64,000 bases of DNA from Xylaria sp. FL1777. Taxonomy: Eukaryota; Ascomycota; Sordariomycetes; Xylariales; Xylariaceae. The translations under genes and the position numbers were made by a program. The notes beneath the pieces were generated by a model. The model saw nothing but the letters and a program-made list of their open reading frames with translations, searched no databases and was not told the DNA's origin. The stretch lies in the NCBI GenBank assembly GCA_022578965.1, contig MU400521.1, positions 484,432-548,431 of the forward strand, in the 5' to 3' direction. Below, in pieces: positions 60,261-64,000 of the stretch. Position 1 is the first letter of the stretch. Each line of letters begins with the position of its first letter.

Positions 60261-60305
60261 GACAAGACAAGACGAGACGAGACAAGTCAGGTCAAGTCAA
60301 GACAG
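60261..60305. repeat. GACAA/GACGA pentamer array
   Basis: An imperfect array of pentamers (GACAA, GACGA, GTCAA variants), nine or so units. Confidence 0.85.
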
Positions 60306-62039
60306 TGTGTACTACATAGGTATGGTAGTAGGTATGGTAGTATAGGTATGTAAGATAGGTAAAGGCGTATGTGGTGTATGTCGTATGTCTCTGTTTGCCC
60401 TTTCCCTGGTTGTTTGCTTTCCGTTGTCCCAGTGTTCCAGTAGTGTAGGTAAGTAATTATTTAAACTTTTCTTCTTTCTGTATTTATTTTAAGCTACCGC
60501 AGCCCGATATGCAACCGCAAGCAGGTACTGTAAGGATACCTGCCCACCACCACCCTTACTTGTATACCTACTACATCCCCCCCGGCAATCTTACCTCTGC
60601 TGTACACCTACATCTATAGGTATATCATACACACCTTATAACGTAGTATTCTTTTTATCATACGTGCTTTACTCAACAGGCAGGTGGCCACGTCCCATTG
60701 ATCCCGCAATCTGACCTGACGGGCGGCACAAGAGGTAGGTCGTGTACGATCTACTCAAATCGTCGTAAATACATAGGAGCCGCGGCTTACCTAGTTGTCG
60801 CTACATTGCTATCAGGGTCTAGAATCGTCTAGATTTCAGGAAGGAGGCAGGTATCGAGTCTAGGTTCGTCATTGACGTGATGGCTTGCCCTTAAATTCTT
60901 TGATCTCGAGATAGATATCGGTAAATCAGGACACTTATTCATTGACAGGTGGGTAGAACGTACACAACGTGTACTAGAGAGAGAGGAATAGGTATTCCGA
61001 CACACAGTACAAGTATTCTCAGACTCAGGCTTAGAGCCCCAACCAGAAGTGATATGCGACCTAACAGATCAAAGGTGCATAAGGCCAGACCGCATACGCC
61101 GACTAGTGTGCTGAACCGGTAACCTCTAGACTAACGATCCCCACGGTCTAAATGTCTGAGCTGTTGGCCGAATGGGAAGCACCAGCATCAGAACCGTGTC
61201 TCGGCTATAGATCTATCCAATACCTACCTTACTGTACCAACAGCAGCCCATGATACTCGTCAGCTCGCCATGATAGGTCATATTACGACCTTCGAATCTT
61301 GACACTGTATAGTAGAAATACATACTACACATAGCCAATGCAGGATTCCTGTCGTGCGATCCTGATATGGACCTGTAACAGTGCAGTACGGTACCTACCT
61401 AGGATGTAGCGTCTATCTAGCAAGTGCTGACTCGCGCATCTCTACGCGTCCAGTAATGTAGTGTCCTTGGCCCGGTCCAAAGCCTTAGTCGAAGTTTGCT
61501 CCGTACCGGCCGGCAGCTCTGGCGCTGCATAAGTACAAGATAGTGCGACGGGGCCGACCCCAGTTTTACATTGCTAGTAGCACTCTGGTAGAGCAAATAT
61601 TTGTGTTTGGCTGTCTTTTCGAGCGATGCCAAGCGCCCCGATGCATTGCTCACTCCGATGTGGTACCTGCTTGGTGTGTGGTGTACGCTTCTTTGCGACT
61701 TGTCACTGTCGATTGATGAAGGGTACCTGCAGGGTCAGGTAGGAACCGAATCTAGTGAACCATGTTGTAAAGCTAGGTATTATCATACCGGTATATTATG
61801 ATTGACCAGGGAGGTTTACTAGAAGGCTGTGGTCATCACTGATACTAACGTAGATAGGCACCGTCTCTGTAATATAAAGCAGTCTCTGTTTGATGTATAG
61901 AACTATACATCTAGGCCTCGATGGACAGCCAATTATTCAAGGGGCGTTTGGATAAGAATAGATGAGAGTGCAGAATTCCTTATCTCAGGTGCCTCAGACC
62001 AGAATGGTCCTTGCGTTTGTACCTCCCTAGCCACACTAC

Positions 62040-64000
62040 CCCTCTACTAATTATAACCTTTTTTACTTCTTTTAACACAAACTTAGAATTCTGGTCTAAA
62101 GCAACTATATTGATTTTCTTGTTTATGTCCTTATTTAAAAAACAACAAACTATAATTTATTTATGCAGTAACTTTAAATTTGTTTAAAGTTATATTTAAT
62201 TAATTAATTATTATATTTTATATATAATTATATTTTTTTTATATTTTTTTAACGCTTAGTTTTTGTTATATTATATATTATAGATTTTTTAATTAAAATA
62301 TTGTTTTTTTTATTATTGTTTTTTTTATAATTATTTTGTTTGTTTATATAGTTTATTATATTAGTATTTATACTACTTTTTATATTTAAATTAACTAACT
62401 TTTTTAATACTACTTTTATTGCTTTTAATTTTAAAAATAATTTTAATTATAAAAGTAATAATTTAAATAAAAAATCTAATTTTATATGTTAGTAATAAAT
62501 TATAACAAATATATAAAAGTATTAGTATTATAATTATAATTAAAGCTATAATTTTTATTAGTTTTTAAAAAAATAACTTTTATTATAAACTATAACTAAT
62601 AATTAATTAAAGCTATAAATATGCAAAATAATTAATATATTAAAAAACCTTAAAGTTTAATAACGTTTTTAAAAAATTAATATTTAAATAAAATTTAAAA
62701 AAAACAATGTAAGTTATAATATTATTAATATTTTTGCATTTTAAAATAAGCTTTTTATTTTATTTAAATAACTAGCTTTTATTAAATTTAATTTTAAAAC
62801 ATTTAAAGCTTTTAATAAAAAGCTTTACTAAGTTAAAAATATTTATAATATATAATAAATTAAAAAGTTATTTTATTTTTTTTAGTTTTAAATTTAAAAC
62901 GTATTTTTATGTTTTATTGCTTTTTTTTTAAGTATTTTTACAAATTAGCAAACTAAGCATAAATTTTATAACATAACTAAAGTTAATATGCTGTTTTTTT
63001 ATATTATTAAAGCATATATAATTATAGCTTTATTATTAAATATATATATACTTTTAATAAATAATTTTTTATAGTAATTTATTAGTATTTATTTTTATAG
63101 TAATAAAATATAAACTTAAATAATTAATACTTTTATTTAATTTAAAATATATATTAGCTATAAATTTGTTTTAAAACAGCTAAATAAAATAACTAAACAA
63201 AATTATATATATAACAGCTAATTAATTAATATTTTAATATTTAAATTAATAAATATATAGCTTAACTTAAAATATATTATTTATAACTTAAATGCTATAT
63301 TTATATATAATAATTTTAATTTTAAAAATAATATTTAAAATTTTAGCATAAATTATAATAATATTATATAAAATTTAATTAATTGTTTTATAATTACTAG
63401 TTTAAACATACTTAGTTTATTTATATAGTTATAATAATATATTACTATTTTTTTTAAAAAAAAATAGCTTTTTTTTTATTTAATACTAATTTTAGCTTAT
63501 ATAAATAAAGTAACTAATTATTTATTAGTTTATATTGTTTATTTTTTATTTAAATTATTATATTTAAAAAGGTTTGCTTTATTTTTAAATATTATATAAT
63601 TATAAAATAACGTTAATTATATTTTATAAACTTTTGCTATTTATAAAAACAAAAAAAAAATATTTAAAATATATTAAGTTTATAATATTTTATTTTATAT
63701 TATTTTAAATTATTAAAACTATAATAAATAACTTATAATAGTATATAAAAATTAAAAAACTACATTTTTTATTTAAGCTATAATAGCTGCTTAAATAAAA
63801 ATAAACAATATATATAACTATAAATAATAAATGCTTTTTATATTAGCTTTTTTTTATATTATGCTAAATTTTATTTAATTAATTTTTTAAACTTTTTAAA
63901 ATTTTTTTATAAAATATAACATATAATTTTTTAGCTATAAATAATATATTAAAAAAAATAAAGTTTAATATTATTAAGCTTTATTATTATTATATAATAA
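62040..64000. repeat. Extremely AT-rich block, probable RIP-affected isochore (runs off the window)
   Basis: Within about 50 bases the composition changes from ordinary to almost pure A and T and stays so to the window end. Remaining G and C are scattered and mostly occur as AGC/GCT or rare ACG. TpA-rich words (TTATA, TAATTA) dominate, and no open frame of useful length exists. This is the signature of RIP on former repetitive DNA in Pezizomycotina, often heterochromatic. The original element cannot be identified by eye. A centromeric or subtelomeric position is possible but not shown. The left edge is approximate to a few tens of bases. Confidence 0.8.

Larger units (their letters stand above)
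58680..62039. other. 3.3-kb gene-free region with short tandem repeats
   Basis: Upstream of the OMP decarboxylase. It contains several short tandem arrays, many TACCTACC/CCTAGG words (60180-60200, 61390-61402) and short overlapping frames without domains. No tRNA, 5S rRNA or exon chain was recognised. It ends at the sharp boundary of the AT-rich block. Confidence 0.5.

Noticed and set aside
1..64000. CRISPR array, prokaryotic operon or phage element
   Set aside because: The DNA is clearly fungal (introns, eukaryotic families). No regularly spaced direct repeats with unique spacers were seen.

Overview
The window is nuclear DNA of a filamentous ascomycete (Pezizomycotina), most likely a Sordariomycete. 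The evidence is many 51-141 nt GT-AG introns with CTRAY branch points, fungal gene families (Dsc2, an Uds1-type septation protein, xanthine dioxygenase XanA, a Neurospora-like OMP decarboxylase, Zn2Cys6 and rhodopsin-like integral membrane proteins), and G:C to A:T decay that looks like repeat-induced point mutation (RIP). All exon models were built by hand from reading frame, splice sites and family resemblance. No search was run.

Layout. 1-6.3 kb: no recognisable gene, rich in short CCTAGG/TACCTAC palindromes. 6.7-8.7 kb: Tcp11/Sok1-type regulator (+). 8.7-14.4 kb: gene-free. 14.4-16.4 kb: secreted ExeM/NucH-like nuclease (-), whose second intron is GC-AG. 17.6-19.3 kb: F-box protein (-). 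20.3-23.0 kb: long coiled-coil Uds1 protein (-). 24.4-25.3 kb: Dsc2 rhomboid-like ER/Golgi ubiquitin-ligase subunit (-), divergent from a cis-prenyltransferase (26.0-27.2 kb, +). 28.6-30.8 kb: ING/PHD chromatin protein (+). 32.8-34.3 kb: FAD monooxygenase with a C-terminal membrane anchor (+), convergent with a seven-exon rhodopsin-like membrane protein (34.9-36.4 kb, -).

36.4-44.4 kb is decayed accessory DNA. It contains a second rhodopsin-like gene with two in-frame TAG codons and an isolated polyketide synthase dehydratase (DH) domain with six in-frame stops. It looks like the remains of a secondary-metabolite locus next to the intact monooxygenase and membrane protein. A small secreted cysteine-containing protein (44.4-44.9 kb) follows.

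45.9-48.1 kb: F-box/LRR-like protein (+). 50.3-51.6 kb: XanA (+). 52.5-52.9 kb: U3 snoRNA gene carrying a spliceosomal intron. 53.8-56.3 kb: Zn2Cys6 transcription factor (-). 57.5-58.7 kb: OMP decarboxylase (-). 58.7-62.0 kb: gene-free with short tandem repeats. From about 62.04 kb to the end the sequence changes abruptly to extreme AT-richness with almost no coding capacity, typical of a RIP-affected AT isochore.

Most genes are independent housekeeping loci. The one place where genes may have worked together is 32.8-41.8 kb. The least expected finding is the intron-containing U3 snoRNA.
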